From Desulfobacterales bacterium (GTDB lineage Bacteria > Desulfobacterota > Desulfobacteria > Desulfobacterales > C00003060): a stretch of 8,098 nucleotides of DNA. The stretch is from assembly GCA_030616425.1 (NCBI GenBank), contig JAUWXJ010000105.1:1-8098 (forward strand). The letters are read 5' to 3'. Made by a program: the position numbers and the translations under genes. Of this stretch, positions 1 to 7,256 are shown piece by piece. The notes below the pieces were generated by a model, which was not told the origin of the DNA, did not search any database, and saw nothing but the letters and a program-made list of their open reading frames with translations. Position 1 is the stretch's first letter. Every line of letters begins with the position of its first letter.

Positions 1-1
1 T

Positions 2-919
2 GCAGACCGGGTTTTCTTCTGCAATAGCGGTGCAGAGGCTAATGAGGCGGCGATCAAACTGGCCCGAAAATATTTCAAGGATCAGGGTGCCCCAGAGCGA
101 TTCAGGATCATAACCATGGAGGGCTCTTTTCATGGTCGGACTATGGCCACACTGAGTGCCACCGGCCAGCCAAAGATTCAGAAAGGCTTTGAACCACTTG
201 TGGACGGTTTTGACATTGTTTCCTTTAACGATCTGGAAGCGGTTCAAGGGGCGATTACTGCGGAGACCTGCGGGGTTATGCTGGAGCCTGTCCAGGGCGA
301 AGGCGGTGTTCGATATCCTGTCCCCGGATACCTGGAAGGCCTGAGAAAACTCTGCGACCAGGAAGGATTGCTACTTATCTTTGATGAAGTACAGACCGGA
401 ATGGGCCGTACAGGAGAACTCTTTGCCTATGAGCATTTCGGCATGACGCCTGATATCATGACGCTGGCCAAGGCATTGGCCAATGGGCTTCCCATGGGCG
501 CGATGTTGGCCAAGGAAGGGGTTGCCGCTTCGTTTACCCCGGGTTCTCATGCCTCAACCTTTGGCGGGACCCCGCTGGTTGCAGCAGCAGCCCTTGAGGT
601 GATGAAGATTTTTGTGGAGGAGGGAGTACTTCAGAACTGCAAAAGGGTAGGGCAGTATTTCAAGGATCGGCTCATTGATCTGAAGTCAAAATATCCCTTT
701 ATACAAGATGTCCGTGGCATGGGGCTCCTACTTGGCCTTGACCTTGCCATTGATGGTACCTTTGTTGTAAGGGCATGTATGGAGCAAGGATTCTTGATCA
801 ACTGCACACAGGAACATGTTCTGCGGTTTATCCCGCCGCTCATTATTCAAGAGGAACAGATAGATTCACTCATCGCGTGCCTGGACAACATATTTAGGGA
901 GATGGCAGCAGAAAAGTGA
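2..919 (+). CDS. argD: Acetylornithine aminotransferase ArgD, 5' truncated by window edge
   Basis: PLP-dependent class III aminotransferase that interconverts N-acetylglutamate semialdehyde and N-acetylornithine, using glutamate as amino donor, in cytoplasmic arginine synthesis; many homologues also act on succinyl-diaminopimelate. The frame is open from base 2, so the ATG at 116 is internal. The 305 visible residues begin in the conserved stretch FFCNSGAEANEAAIKLAR. Further motifs are SFHGRT, FDEVQTGMGRTG (PLP-ring aspartate codon at 383), TLAKALANGLPMGA (Schiff-base lysine codon at 470-472) and STFGGTPLVAAAA. Family members are about 390-400 residues, so roughly 90 N-terminal residues lie upstream. 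The C-terminus looks complete. It is the first visible gene of argD-argF-argG-argH, which supports ArgD over other class III aminotransferases. Because dapL is also present, a second role as succinyl-diaminopimelate aminotransferase is not needed here. Confidence 0.95.
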   Translation, partial: ADRVFFCNSGAEANEAAIKLARKYFKDQGAPERFRIITMEGSFHGRTMATLSATGQPKIQKGFEPLVDGFDIVSFNDLEAVQGAITAETCGVMLEPVQGEGGVRYPVPGYLEGLRKLCDQEGLLLIFDEVQTGMGRTGELFAYEHFGMTPDIMTLAKALANGLPMGAMLAKEGVAASFTPGSHASTFGGTPLVAAAALEVMKIFVEEGVLQNCKRVGQYFKDRLIDLKSKYPFIQDVRGMGLLLGLDLAIDGTFVVRACMEQGFLINCTQEHVLRFIPPLIIQEEQIDSLIACLDNIFREMAAEK

Positions 920-922
920 AGC

Positions 923-955
923 CTCCCCGCCCTCCCAGGCGGGGCTTGCGGGGAG
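923..955 (+). promoter_or_regulatory. GC-rich double hairpin overlapping the argF ribosome binding site
   Basis: The 46-base argD-argF gap is unusually GC-rich and can fold in two exclusive ways. CCCCGCC (925-931) pairs with GGCGGGG (938-944) around a 6-base loop. Alternatively CTCCCCGC (923-930) pairs with GCGGGGAG (948-955). The only purine-rich Shine-Dalgarno candidate for argF, GGGGAG, lies in the 3' arm of the second fold, about 10 bases before the ATG. No T-run follows, so it is not a typical intrinsic terminator. It could be a REP-like dispersed repeat or a local translation control element; which of these is inference. Confidence 0.45.
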
Positions 956-965
956 CACGCAGGTC

Positions 966-1889
966 ATGAAAAAGGATCTTGTAACATTAAGGGATCTAAG
1001 TGCTGATGATTGTGAGGCGCTGCTTGAGCGGTCGCTCGAGCTCAAAGTGCGACATGCAGCCGGCATCTCCGATCAGACCCTTCAGGGGAAGACCCTGGGG
1101 ATTATCTTTGATAAGCCCTCTACCCGGACCCGGGTCTCCTTTGAAGTAGCTATGATTCAGCTTGGCGGCACGCCGCTGTTTTTGAGTGCGCAGGACACTC
1201 AGTTGATTCGAAATGAACCGATTGCCGACACCGCCCGTGTGCTTTCAAGATACCTGGATGGTTTGGCGGTCCGGACGTATTCTCAGGATTTACTCAACGA
1301 ACTGGCAGCAGCAACTTCAATCCCTGTCATCAATGGCCTGACCGATCTCTATCATCCCTGTCAGGTCTTGAGTGACCTTATGACAATCTTAGAAAAAAAG
1401 GGGAGGCTGGAGGGTCTCAAGATCGTTTGGGTTGGAGACGGAAACAATGTGGCTCATTCCTGGCTGAACGCAGCGGCTATTTTACCGCTAAACTTGGTGG
1501 TCGCCTGTCCCGAAGGGTATTACCCTGACGAGGCTATTCTAAAGGCTGCTGTGGAGGATGCAAAAGGTGAGATCGTTATGCTTTCTGATCCTGAAGAAGC
1601 GGTTCGCGATGCAGATGTTATCTATACAGATGTCTGGGCCAGTATGGGTCACGAGAGTGAGTACAAGCGGCGAAAGGAGTACTTTGCACCCTTCCAGGTG
1701 AACGAGGACCTGTTGATCCGGGCCAAACAAGACGTAATAATTATGCACTGTCTGCCGGCCCACAGGGGCGAAGAGATAGATGCGGAAGTGCTGGAGGGAG
1801 CCGGCTCGGTCGTGTGGGATCAGGCAGAAAACAAGCTCCACATGCATAAGGCGATCTTGGAAAGACTTTATAATTTGACTAACCGCTGA
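966..1889 (+). CDS. argF: Ornithine carbamoyltransferase
   Basis: Transfers the carbamoyl group of carbamoyl phosphate to ornithine, giving citrulline, in the cytoplasm; the family works as a trimer. The 307 residues match the usual length. The carbamoyl-phosphate loop STRTR is at residues 52-56 and HPCQ at 130-133. GDGNNVAHSW (157-166) opens the ornithine-binding half, TDVWASMG (221-228) carries the SMG loop typical of ornithine rather than aspartate carbamoyltransferases, and HCLPAHRGEE (261-270) holds the catalytic cysteine. The SMG loop and standard HCLPAHRG motif favour true OTCase over acetylornithine or putrescine carbamoyltransferase. The ATG at 966 fits the family N-terminus. Its ribosome binding site is weak, with GGAG about 10 bases upstream inside a possible hairpin. 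The gap to argG is 24 bases, so co-transcription is likely. Confidence 0.97.
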   Translation: MKKDLVTLRDLSADDCEALLERSLELKVRHAAGISDQTLQGKTLGIIFDKPSTRTRVSFEVAMIQLGGTPLFLSAQDTQLIRNEPIADTARVLSRYLDGLAVRTYSQDLLNELAAATSIPVINGLTDLYHPCQVLSDLMTILEKKGRLEGLKIVWVGDGNNVAHSWLNAAAILPLNLVVACPEGYYPDEAILKAAVEDAKGEIVMLSDPEEAVRDADVIYTDVWASMGHESEYKRRKEYFAPFQVNEDLLIRAKQDVIIMHCLPAHRGEEIDAEVLEGAGSVVWDQAENKLHMHKAILERLYNLTNR

Positions 1890-1904
1890 AAAATCGATTC
1901 TGTT

Positions 1905-1909
1905 GGAGG
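1905..1909 (+). promoter_or_regulatory. Ribosome binding site of argG (GGAGG)
   Basis: A perfect GGAGG core lies 4 bases before the ATG at 1914. It is the strongest Shine-Dalgarno sequence in the window, although closer to the start codon than usual. It fixes the argG start and contrasts with the weak sites before argF, lysA and dapL. Confidence 0.7.
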
Positions 1910-1913
1910 TTGG

Positions 1914-3125
1914 ATGTCGGAAGATGTTAAAAAGATAGTTCTGGCCTATTCAGGAGGGCTTGACACGTCTGTTATTTTGAAGTGGCTGATCGAGACCTAC
2001 GACTGTCAAGTGGTCGCCTTTGTAGCTGATGTCGGCCAGGGAGAAGACCTGGACAGTATGAGAGAAAAGGCCATGGATACAGGTGCCGCAAAAGTCGTGA
2101 TAGAGGACCTGAAAGAGGACTTTGTGCGAGACTATGTATTTCCAGCCTTTCGTGCCAATGCCATATATGAAGGCCACTATCTCTTGGGGACTTCCCTGGC
2201 ACGGCCCCTTATAGCCAAGCGCCAGATTGAGGTGGCTCAGAAAGAGGGCGCGGATGGGGTAAGCCATGGAGCCACCGGCAAGGGGAATGACCAGGTGCGA
2301 TTTGAGTTGGCCTACCAGGCCCTGGCTCCTGAATTGAAGATTATTGCGCCCTGGCGAGTATGGCACTTGACTTCACGGCAGTCGCTTATCGATTATGCCA
2401 AAGAGCACGGTATTCAGGTAGCTGCAACCCAGGAAAAACCTTACAGTGTGGATCGAAACATCCTTCATGTCAGCTATGAGGGGGGGATACTCGAGGATCC
2501 ATGGCAAAGCCCCCCGCAGGAGATGTTCACAATGACCGTGTCTCCCCTTGAAGCACCTGACAAGCCGGAGGTTGTGGAGGTCACATTCGAGAAAGGAGAC
2601 CCTGTAGCCGTAAACGGAGAAAAGCTTTCTCCTGCTGAGCTCCTTGCCATACTGAATACGCTTGGGGCAAGAAACGGCATAGGGCGGGTCGATCTGGTGG
2701 AAAACCGTTTTGTAGGGATAAAGTCTCGAGGCGTGTATGAGACCCCGGGCGGCACTATCCTGAGGGTGGCTCACATGGCTATAGAGTCGATTACAATGGA
2801 CCGCGAGGTAATGCACCTTCGAGATTCGATGGTTCCGAAATACTCTGAACTCGTCTACTATGGATTCTGGTTCTCACCCGAGATGAAGGTATTGCAGGGG
2901 ATGATAGATGAGACCCAAGAGACGGTTTCAGGTACTGTACGGTTGGAACTTTACAAGGGAAACTGCCACGTGTTAGGCCGAAAATCTGACACGTCCCTCT
3001 ACATGCGGGACTTTGCTACATTTGAAGAAGACGAGGTCTATCGTCAGGCGGATGCAGAGGGCTTCATCAAGCTTAATGCCCTGAGACTTCGTATCCAGGC
3101 GTTGATGAAACAAGAGAAAGGGTAG
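1914..3125 (+). CDS. argG: Argininosuccinate synthase
   Basis: Condenses citrulline and aspartate with ATP to argininosuccinate, AMP and pyrophosphate in the cytoplasm, the seventh step of arginine synthesis. At 403 residues it has the length of the common bacterial type 1 form. The N-terminal PP-loop is AYSGGLDTS at residues 11-19. The second family signature, GATGKGNDQVRFE, is at 119-131, and GTSLARPLIAK (92-102) and EKPYSVDRN (174-182) are further conserved blocks. The C-terminal half forms the synthetase and multimerisation region and ends without truncation. The ATG at 1914 is set by the GGAGG just upstream. Only 8 bases separate its stop from the argH start, so the two are very probably translated from one message. 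Nothing in the sequence is odd. Confidence 0.98.
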   Translation: MSEDVKKIVLAYSGGLDTSVILKWLIETYDCQVVAFVADVGQGEDLDSMREKAMDTGAAKVVIEDLKEDFVRDYVFPAFRANAIYEGHYLLGTSLARPLIAKRQIEVAQKEGADGVSHGATGKGNDQVRFELAYQALAPELKIIAPWRVWHLTSRQSLIDYAKEHGIQVAATQEKPYSVDRNILHVSYEGGILEDPWQSPPQEMFTMTVSPLEAPDKPEVVEVTFEKGDPVAVNGEKLSPAELLAILNTLGARNGIGRVDLVENRFVGIKSRGVYETPGGTILRVAHMAIESITMDREVMHLRDSMVPKYSELVYYGFWFSPEMKVLQGMIDETQETVSGTVRLELYKGNCHVLGRKSDTSLYMRDFATFEEDEVYRQADAEGFIKLNALRLRIQALMKQEKG

Positions 3126-3133
3126 GGTGTCCC

Positions 3134-4561
3134 ATGCTGAAGAAACCGTGGGATGGCAGATTTACTGAAAAGACAGACCCGACTGTGGAGTCTTTCACCT
3201 CTTCGATCGCCTTTGATAAGCGGCTCTATCTTTATGACATTGAGGGTAGTATAGCGCACTGCCGCATGCTGGCCAAACAGTCGATCATTACCGAAGAAGA
3301 GGCATCACAAATTATAGAAGGGCTTAACAAGATTGCCCGGGATATCGAGCGCGGCAATTTTGAGCTTGACGAATCGTTGGAAGACGTTCACATGAACGTT
3401 GAAGCCCGACTCACTGCTGAAGTTGGTAAGGTCGCACAAAAGCTGCACACTGCGAGAAGCCGAAACGATCAGGTGGTACTGGATGTTCGAATGTATATGC
3501 GTGACGAGATGGCAAACATACTCACAAGGATTACAGGTCTGTGCCAGGTGCTGGTGGGCTTGGCAAAGAAACATATTGATGTCGTTATGCCGGGATATAC
3601 ACACCTTCAACCGGCTCAGCCAGTCCTTTTTTCACACCACCTCATGGCCTATTATGAGATGTTTGAGAGAGACAGGGATAGATTCAAGGAGGCGCTCAAA
3701 CGGATCAACGTGATGCCACTTGGTAGTGCGGCCCTGGCCGGGACAACATATCCGATCGACGTGGAGTATACAGCCGAGCTCCTCGAATTTCCCGAGATTT
3801 CTGCCAACAGCATGGACGCTGTGAGTAGCCGGGATTTTATTATCGAGTTTTTAGCTGGGGCCAGCATCTGCATGGTCCATATGAGTCGCCTTTCAGAAGA
3901 GCTGATCCTGTGGTCATCTGCTGAATTCGGCTTTGTGGAAATACCTGATGCCTTTGCCACCGGGAGTAGTATTATGCCCCAGAAGAAAAATCCAGACGTG
4001 CCGGAGTTGATCCGGGGCAAGGCAGGGCGGGTGTTTGGGAGCCTGATGGCGCTTCTCACTCTGATGAAGGGCCTCCCCCTTAGCTACAACCGGGATATGC
4101 AGGAAGACAAGGAGCCTCTGTTTGACACAGTCGACACCCTTAAGGGATGTCTTGAGATGTATGAAAAACTCCTTCCAAGCTTGAAGGTGAATCAGGCGGC
4201 CATGGAGAAGGCAACTTCAAAAGGCTTTTTGAATGCCACGGATATGGCTGATTATCTGGTAACCAAGGGAATGGCCTTTCGGGATGCTCACCGTTGTGTG
4301 GGGGAAGTCGTACGGTACGCAATGGATCAAAACAAAAAACTGCAAGAACTTTCCCTGAGTGACCTGAAGAAATTCTCCCAAGCATTTGAAGATGATGTAT
4401 TCGAAATTCTGACATTAGAACAAATGGTTGACAGGCGGGTATCTGCAGGCGGTACAGCCAAGGAGAACGTGGCCAAGGCGATTAGTGAGGCAGAGAAGGC
4501 CCTTAAGCTTGAAGCGGTTGAAAATGAATCTTATGCGAGGAAAAAGAAAACACCAAAATAG
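3134..4561 (+). CDS. argH: Argininosuccinate lyase
   Basis: Cleaves argininosuccinate to arginine and fumarate, the last step of arginine synthesis; a homotetrameric member of the fumarase/aspartase superfamily. The three conserved superfamily regions are visible: TARSRND (residues 106-112), YTHLQPAQP (155-163, with the catalytic-region histidine at 157) and the signature GSSIMPQKKN (277-286, containing the catalytic-loop serines). MPLGSAALAGT (194-204) is also typical. The length of 475 residues is normal to slightly long, with a lysine-rich tail (RKKKTPK). An AGGG lies 5 bases before the ATG. The 3' end overlaps the following lipoprotein gene by 38 bases if that gene starts at 4524, which suggests translational coupling. 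Confidence 0.98.
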   Translation: MLKKPWDGRFTEKTDPTVESFTSSIAFDKRLYLYDIEGSIAHCRMLAKQSIITEEEASQIIEGLNKIARDIERGNFELDESLEDVHMNVEARLTAEVGKVAQKLHTARSRNDQVVLDVRMYMRDEMANILTRITGLCQVLVGLAKKHIDVVMPGYTHLQPAQPVLFSHHLMAYYEMFERDRDRFKEALKRINVMPLGSAALAGTTYPIDVEYTAELLEFPEISANSMDAVSSRDFIIEFLAGASICMVHMSRLSEELILWSSAEFGFVEIPDAFATGSSIMPQKKNPDVPELIRGKAGRVFGSLMALLTLMKGLPLSYNRDMQEDKEPLFDTVDTLKGCLEMYEKLLPSLKVNQAAMEKATSKGFLNATDMADYLVTKGMAFRDAHRCVGEVVRYAMDQNKKLQELSLSDLKKFSQAFEDDVFEILTLEQMVDRRVSAGGTAKENVAKAISEAEKALKLEAVENESYARKKKTPK

Positions 4562-5003
4562 ATTTCTTTTTCTGATTTGCGCGGCATTTTTGATCGTTTG
4601 CCCGGCATGCGGCAAAAAGGCCTCTCCTGTGGCACCTGGGGCCATTGTTCCACCCGCGGTAAAAGACCTCGAGGCAGAAACCATGGGGGACAAAGTGCGA
4701 TTGACCTGGTCGCTGCCGAAGAAGGGTAATACACTATTTGCCGGACCGGGATACTTTGGGGTTTATAGGTACAAGTCGCATGGCTCGGTGGAGACGTGTC
4801 CGGGATGCCCGATCCCTTTTGAACACTTTCTTGACATCAGACTCGATGACCGTGAGCCGGCAAGGGTGGAAGGGGATCGAATTGTCTGCTACGACAAGAT
4901 AGAGGCGGATCATCGCTATGCTTACAAGGTTGTAGTCTATCACAAGAGCGGTGGAGTGAGTGAGGATTCCAACATCGTGCAAATAACGACAAATGACAGA
5001 TAA
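4524..5003 (+). CDS. LptM/YifL-like lipoprotein with added fibronectin-III-like domain
   Basis: A 159-residue predicted lipoprotein. The n-region is basic (RGKRKHQNR), the hydrophobic core is about residues 14-25, and lipidation is likely at Cys29 in CPACGKKASPVAP. The segment after the cysteine resembles the CGxKGPL start of LptM (YifL), a small outer-membrane lipoprotein that assists maturation of the LPS translocon LptD. The position between argH and lysA-dapF matches the usual genetic neighbourhood of LptM/LppL. Unlike roughly 60-70-residue LptM, it continues with a fibronectin-III-like region, about residues 44-155: PPAVKDLEA, VRLTWSLP, GYFGVYRY, YAYKVVVYH, SEDSN. That region has a CPGC pair (92-95) and Cys122. 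The frame is open upstream to 4428, but the signal peptide places the start at 4524, or 4533 if the second Met is used; neither has a good ribosome binding site. The lipobox is atypical, with Cys at -3. LptM function is inferred. Confidence 0.75.
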   Translation: MNLMRGKRKHQNRFLFLICAAFLIVCPACGKKASPVAPGAIVPPAVKDLEAETMGDKVRLTWSLPKKGNTLFAGPGYFGVYRYKSHGSVETCPGCPIPFEHFLDIRLDDREPARVEGDRIVCYDKIEADHRYAYKVVVYHKSGGVSEDSNIVQITTNDR

Positions 5004-5039
5004 CAGATAACCAGCAACCAGTAACGAGTGACTGATAAC
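4994..5039 (+). repeat. Degenerate heptamer run upstream of lysA
   Basis: Between the lipoprotein stop and the lysA start the sequence falls into in-phase 7-8-base units: CAGATAAC (5004-5011), CAGCAAC (5012-5018), CAGTAAC (5019-5025), GAGTGAC (5026-5032) and TGATAAC (5033-5039). A TGACAGATAA lies just before them, overlapping the lipoprotein stop codon. The consensus is close to CAGTAAC. The run contains many TAA/TGA triplets. The same unit recurs upstream of dapL at 7458-7478. The units are visible directly; whether they are a dispersed genomic repeat family or regulatory is unknown. Confidence 0.6.
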
Positions 5040-5048
5040 GGATCCCCC

Positions 5049-6302
5049 ATGCATCACTTTCACTACCGTGACAACCATATGTTTTGCGAGGACGTTCCTC
5101 TCTTGAAGATTGTGGAAAATGTGGGGACCCCCTCTTACGTGTATAGCCATGCTACACTCCGGCACCACTTCTTAACCTTTCAAAAGGCCTTTGAGGGCGT
5201 GCCGCATCTGATCTGCTTTTCCGCAAAGTCCAACTCCAACTTGGCTGTGCTGAAACTCTTTGCCGGTCTCGGAAGTGGCCTGGACATTGTGTCGGGAGGG
5301 GAGTTGTTTCGTGGACTTCAAGCAGGCATCCCACCGGAGAGGATTGTCTATTCAGGCGTGGGAAAGCGCGAAGACGAGATAGAGTACGCCCTTCAATCCG
5401 GTGTTCTCATGTTTAGCATTGAATCATTTCAGGAGTTGGAGCTCATAAATCACTGTGCCGGCCGCCTAAAAAAAAAGGCGCCAATTGCCCTTCGAGTTAA
5501 CCCGGACGTGGATCCCAAGACTCATCCTTATATATCAACGGGCCTCAAAGAGCACAAGTTTGGGCTTGACACTAAGTCAGTGGTTGAAGCTTACAAGTCA
5601 GCCGCTGCTTTTTCACATGTGGAGGTAATAGGCGTTAGTTACCATATTGGGTCCCAGGTCACGGAAGTTGCTCCCTTTGTGGATGCGCTACACCACGTCA
5701 AGGAACTGATTACCACGCTTGAAAGCTTGGGTATCTCTATTTCATATCTTGATCTTGGGGGAGGGCTTGGGATCACGTACGATCGAGAATCTCCTCCTCA
5801 CCCGAATGAATACGGCAGAGCGATCTTGGAAGCCCTTGGCGATTCACCCTGCACGCTGATCTTAGAGCCTGGCCGGGTAATTGTGGGCAACGCGGGTATC
5901 CTTGTGACCCGAGTGTTGTATACCAAGAGGGGTGAGACCAAGGATTTTGTAATTGTGGACGCGGCCATGAACGACCTTGTTCGGCCATCCCTTTACAAGG
6001 CCTACCACGCTATCGAACCGGTGGTAAGAAATGAAAAGGACACCATCAGGGCAGACGTGGTCGGACCGATTTGCGAAAGCGCTGACTTCTTGGCCAAGGA
6101 TCGCGAGATTCCTCATGTAGAAGCAGGAGACTTGCTGGCAGTTATGAGTGCTGGGGCGTATGGATTTACGATGTCTTCCAATTACAATTCACGACCCCGA
6201 GCCCCGGAGGTAATGGTCAATCAGGATCAATTTTATGTTGTCAGGGAGCGAGAGTCGTACGAGGACCTGATCAAAGGGGAGTCAATCCCCCCTTTTTTGT
6301 AA
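5049..6302 (+). CDS. lysA: Diaminopimelate decarboxylase
   Basis: PLP-dependent alanine-racemase-fold enzyme that decarboxylates meso-diaminopimelate to L-lysine, the final lysine step. The PLP lysine is K60 in FSAKSNSN. Other hallmarks are HIGSQ (199-203), the phosphate-binding GGG (237-239), EPGR (273-276), CESAD (342-346, with the active-site cysteine contributed across the dimer) and GAYGFTMSSNYN (369-380). HIGSQ, EPGR and CESAD together indicate diaminopimelate rather than ornithine or arginine decarboxylase. An in-frame GTG at 5028 would add seven residues inside the heptamer repeats. The ATG at 5049 is preferred because the family begins with an MHHF-like N-terminus, giving 417 residues. 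The ribosome binding site is weak (cGGA about 6 bases upstream). The last codons contain a terminator-like hairpin. Confidence 0.96.
   Translation: MHHFHYRDNHMFCEDVPLLKIVENVGTPSYVYSHATLRHHFLTFQKAFEGVPHLICFSAKSNSNLAVLKLFAGLGSGLDIVSGGELFRGLQAGIPPERIVYSGVGKREDEIEYALQSGVLMFSIESFQELELINHCAGRLKKKAPIALRVNPDVDPKTHPYISTGLKEHKFGLDTKSVVEAYKSAAAFSHVEVIGVSYHIGSQVTEVAPFVDALHHVKELITTLESLGISISYLDLGGGLGITYDRESPPHPNEYGRAILEALGDSPCTLILEPGRVIVGNAGILVTRVLYTKRGETKDFVIVDAAMNDLVRPSLYKAYHAIEPVVRNEKDTIRADVVGPICESADFLAKDREIPHVEAGDLLAVMSAGAYGFTMSSNYNSRPRAPEVMVNQDQFYVVRERESYEDLIKGESIPPFL
6273..6298 (+). terminator. Intrinsic-terminator-like hairpin at the 3' end of lysA
   Basis: AAAGGGG (6273-6279) can pair with CCCCTTT (6289-6295), or GGGGA (6276-6280) with TCCCC (6286-6290) around a 5-base loop; a T6 run occupies 6293-6298. 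This is the form of a rho-independent terminator, but it lies within the final lysA codons (encoding KGESIPPFL), just before the stop at 6300-6302. It would reduce read-through into dapF. The stem is short, so efficiency is uncertain and partial termination is more likely than complete. Confidence 0.55.
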
Positions 6303-6329
6303 CAAATGATATAAGGCATCGGGCATCTC

Positions 6330-6335
6330 AGAGGA
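6330..6335 (+). promoter_or_regulatory. Ribosome binding site that decides the dapF start
   Basis: AGAGGA lies 8 bases before the ATG at 6344. The alternative ATG at 6335 overlaps this same motif and would have no spacer, so 6344 is chosen. GCATC (6323-6327) and GATGC (6334-6338) could form a small hairpin that places most of this site in its loop; that fold is weak. Confidence 0.6.
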
Positions 6336-6343
6336 TGCAAACC

Positions 6344-7177
6344 ATGACACAGACTTCCATATCCTTTTACAAGATGGGTTGCAGCGGAAACGATTTCATC
6401 CTCGTGGACAATCGCAGCGGGATCGTGGACGAAAAGAACTTGACCGAATGGATTGCGTCAATCTGCCGCAGGAAATATTCGGTTGGAGCCGACGGTCTTA
6501 TCCTTATCGAGTCTTCAGAGCGGGCTGACTTTAAATGGCGCTTTTTCAATTCAGACGGAGGAGAAGTCGAGATGTGCGGCAACGGAGGCCGGTGCGCGGC
6601 AAGACTTGCTTATCTGAAAGGGATCGCGGGTTCTCATCTCAGCTTTGAAACCAGGGCCGGACTGGTTCGGGCCGAGGTTTCAGGCAAGCGAGTGAAGTTG
6701 GAGATGCCTGAACCGACCAGGCCAGAGCTTGATTATCCTCTAAAAGTTGAGAAAGAGACCTTTACAGTGAGCAGTATCACGGTGGGCGTGCCTCATGTAG
6801 TCATCTGGGTGACTGACCTGGAATCAAGCCCGGTCTCCACGATAGGCCGGGCCATAAGGCACCATGAACGCTACGCGCCGGCCGGCACAAATGTCAACTT
6901 TGTACAGCCGTTGGACAATGGTGTTTTTGCGATTCGCACATATGAGCGTGGTGTAGAGGATGAGACCCTGGCCTGTGGCACTGGTTCGGTTGCCGCTGCC
7001 CTGATTGCTTGTGAAAAGGGGATGGCCGCCTCCCCGGCACCCTTTCAGACAAGAGGGGGTGAACTCCTCAATATCTATTTTGATAAGAACGGAGATGGTT
7101 TCCGCAGCGTGTTTCTTGAGGGAGACACACAGGTTATTTATGAGGGCCAACTTTGGGAAGAGGCTACCCTGGAGTGA
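6344..7177 (+). CDS. dapF: Diaminopimelate epimerase
   Basis: Cofactor-independent epimerase converting LL-diaminopimelate to the meso form, which feeds both peptidoglycan and LysA. At 277 residues it is family-typical. The two catalytic cysteines are present: C78 in MCGNGGRCAA (77-86) and C211 in ACGTGSVAAA (210-219). GCSGNDF (12-18), the substrate-contact stretch FNSDGGEVEMCGN (68-80), TNVNFV (182-187) and ERGVEDETLACGTG (201-214) are the other conserved blocks of the two pseudo-symmetric halves. An upstream ATG at 6335 would add MQT but leaves no room for the ribosome binding site. It follows lysA by 41 bases. The terminator-like structure at the end of lysA may lower its transcription from upstream, or dapF may have its own promoter; none is obvious. 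Confidence 0.97.
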   Translation: MTQTSISFYKMGCSGNDFILVDNRSGIVDEKNLTEWIASICRRKYSVGADGLILIESSERADFKWRFFNSDGGEVEMCGNGGRCAARLAYLKGIAGSHLSFETRAGLVRAEVSGKRVKLEMPEPTRPELDYPLKVEKETFTVSSITVGVPHVVIWVTDLESSPVSTIGRAIRHHERYAPAGTNVNFVQPLDNGVFAIRTYERGVEDETLACGTGSVAAALIACEKGMAASPAPFQTRGGELLNIYFDKNGDGFRSVFLEGDTQVIYEGQLWEEATLE

Positions 7178-7224
7178 TGCATACAGGAGACGTGTCGCCC
7201 CACCACGGGCGGTATCCTAAAGGC

Positions 7225-7239
7225 ATTTAGGCAACAGCC
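7225..7239 (+). repeat. Extra copy of the MITE-like element's terminal sequence
   Basis: ATTTAGGCAACAGCC here matches the right end of the adjacent element (7434-7448) at 14 of 15 bases, including a perfect 12-base ATTTAGGCAACA. It is in the same orientation as that right end and inverted relative to the left end at 7257-7271, with which it could form a short hairpin. It may be the remnant of an earlier or partial copy. Confidence 0.5.
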
Positions 7240-7249
7240 TCTTCAGGTG

Positions 7250-7256
7250 TTTTAAC
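7250..7256 (+). repeat. Left copy of 7-base direct repeat TTTTAAC (putative target-site duplication)
   Basis: TTTTAAC directly abuts the left terminal inverted repeat at 7257. An identical TTTTAAC follows the right terminus at 7451-7457. Identical short direct repeats at both outer edges of an inverted-repeat element are the usual footprint of transposition. Confidence 0.6.

Noticed and set aside
4428..4523. Upstream extension of the lipoprotein frame to the ATG at 4428
   Set aside because: It would add 32 arginine-rich residues that are the argH sequence read in another frame and would bury the signal peptide. Starting at 4524 restores a normal lipoprotein N-terminus.
5028..5048. GTG start for lysA
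   Set aside because: It would add seven residues encoded by the heptamer repeats, outside the conserved family N-terminus, without a better ribosome binding site.
4734..5168. 144-residue minus-strand open frame opposite the lipoprotein and lysA start
   Set aside because: It has no recognisable domain, no ribosome binding site and overlaps two well-supported plus-strand genes; a shadow frame.
5468..5477. A9 run with an A_AAA_AAG slippery heptamer in lysA, flanked by CGCCT/AGGCG
   Set aside because: The motif resembles a -1 frameshift site, but the zero frame encodes an intact full-length LysA and no biological reason for a frameshift product is apparent; probably lysine codon usage.
7196..7211. 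Intrinsic terminator after dapF (CGCCC/GGGCG)
   Set aside because: The stem is only five base pairs and no T-run follows it.
7005..7220. 71-residue plus-strand frame across the dapF end
   Set aside because: It lies mostly within dapF in another frame and has no domain or family resemblance.
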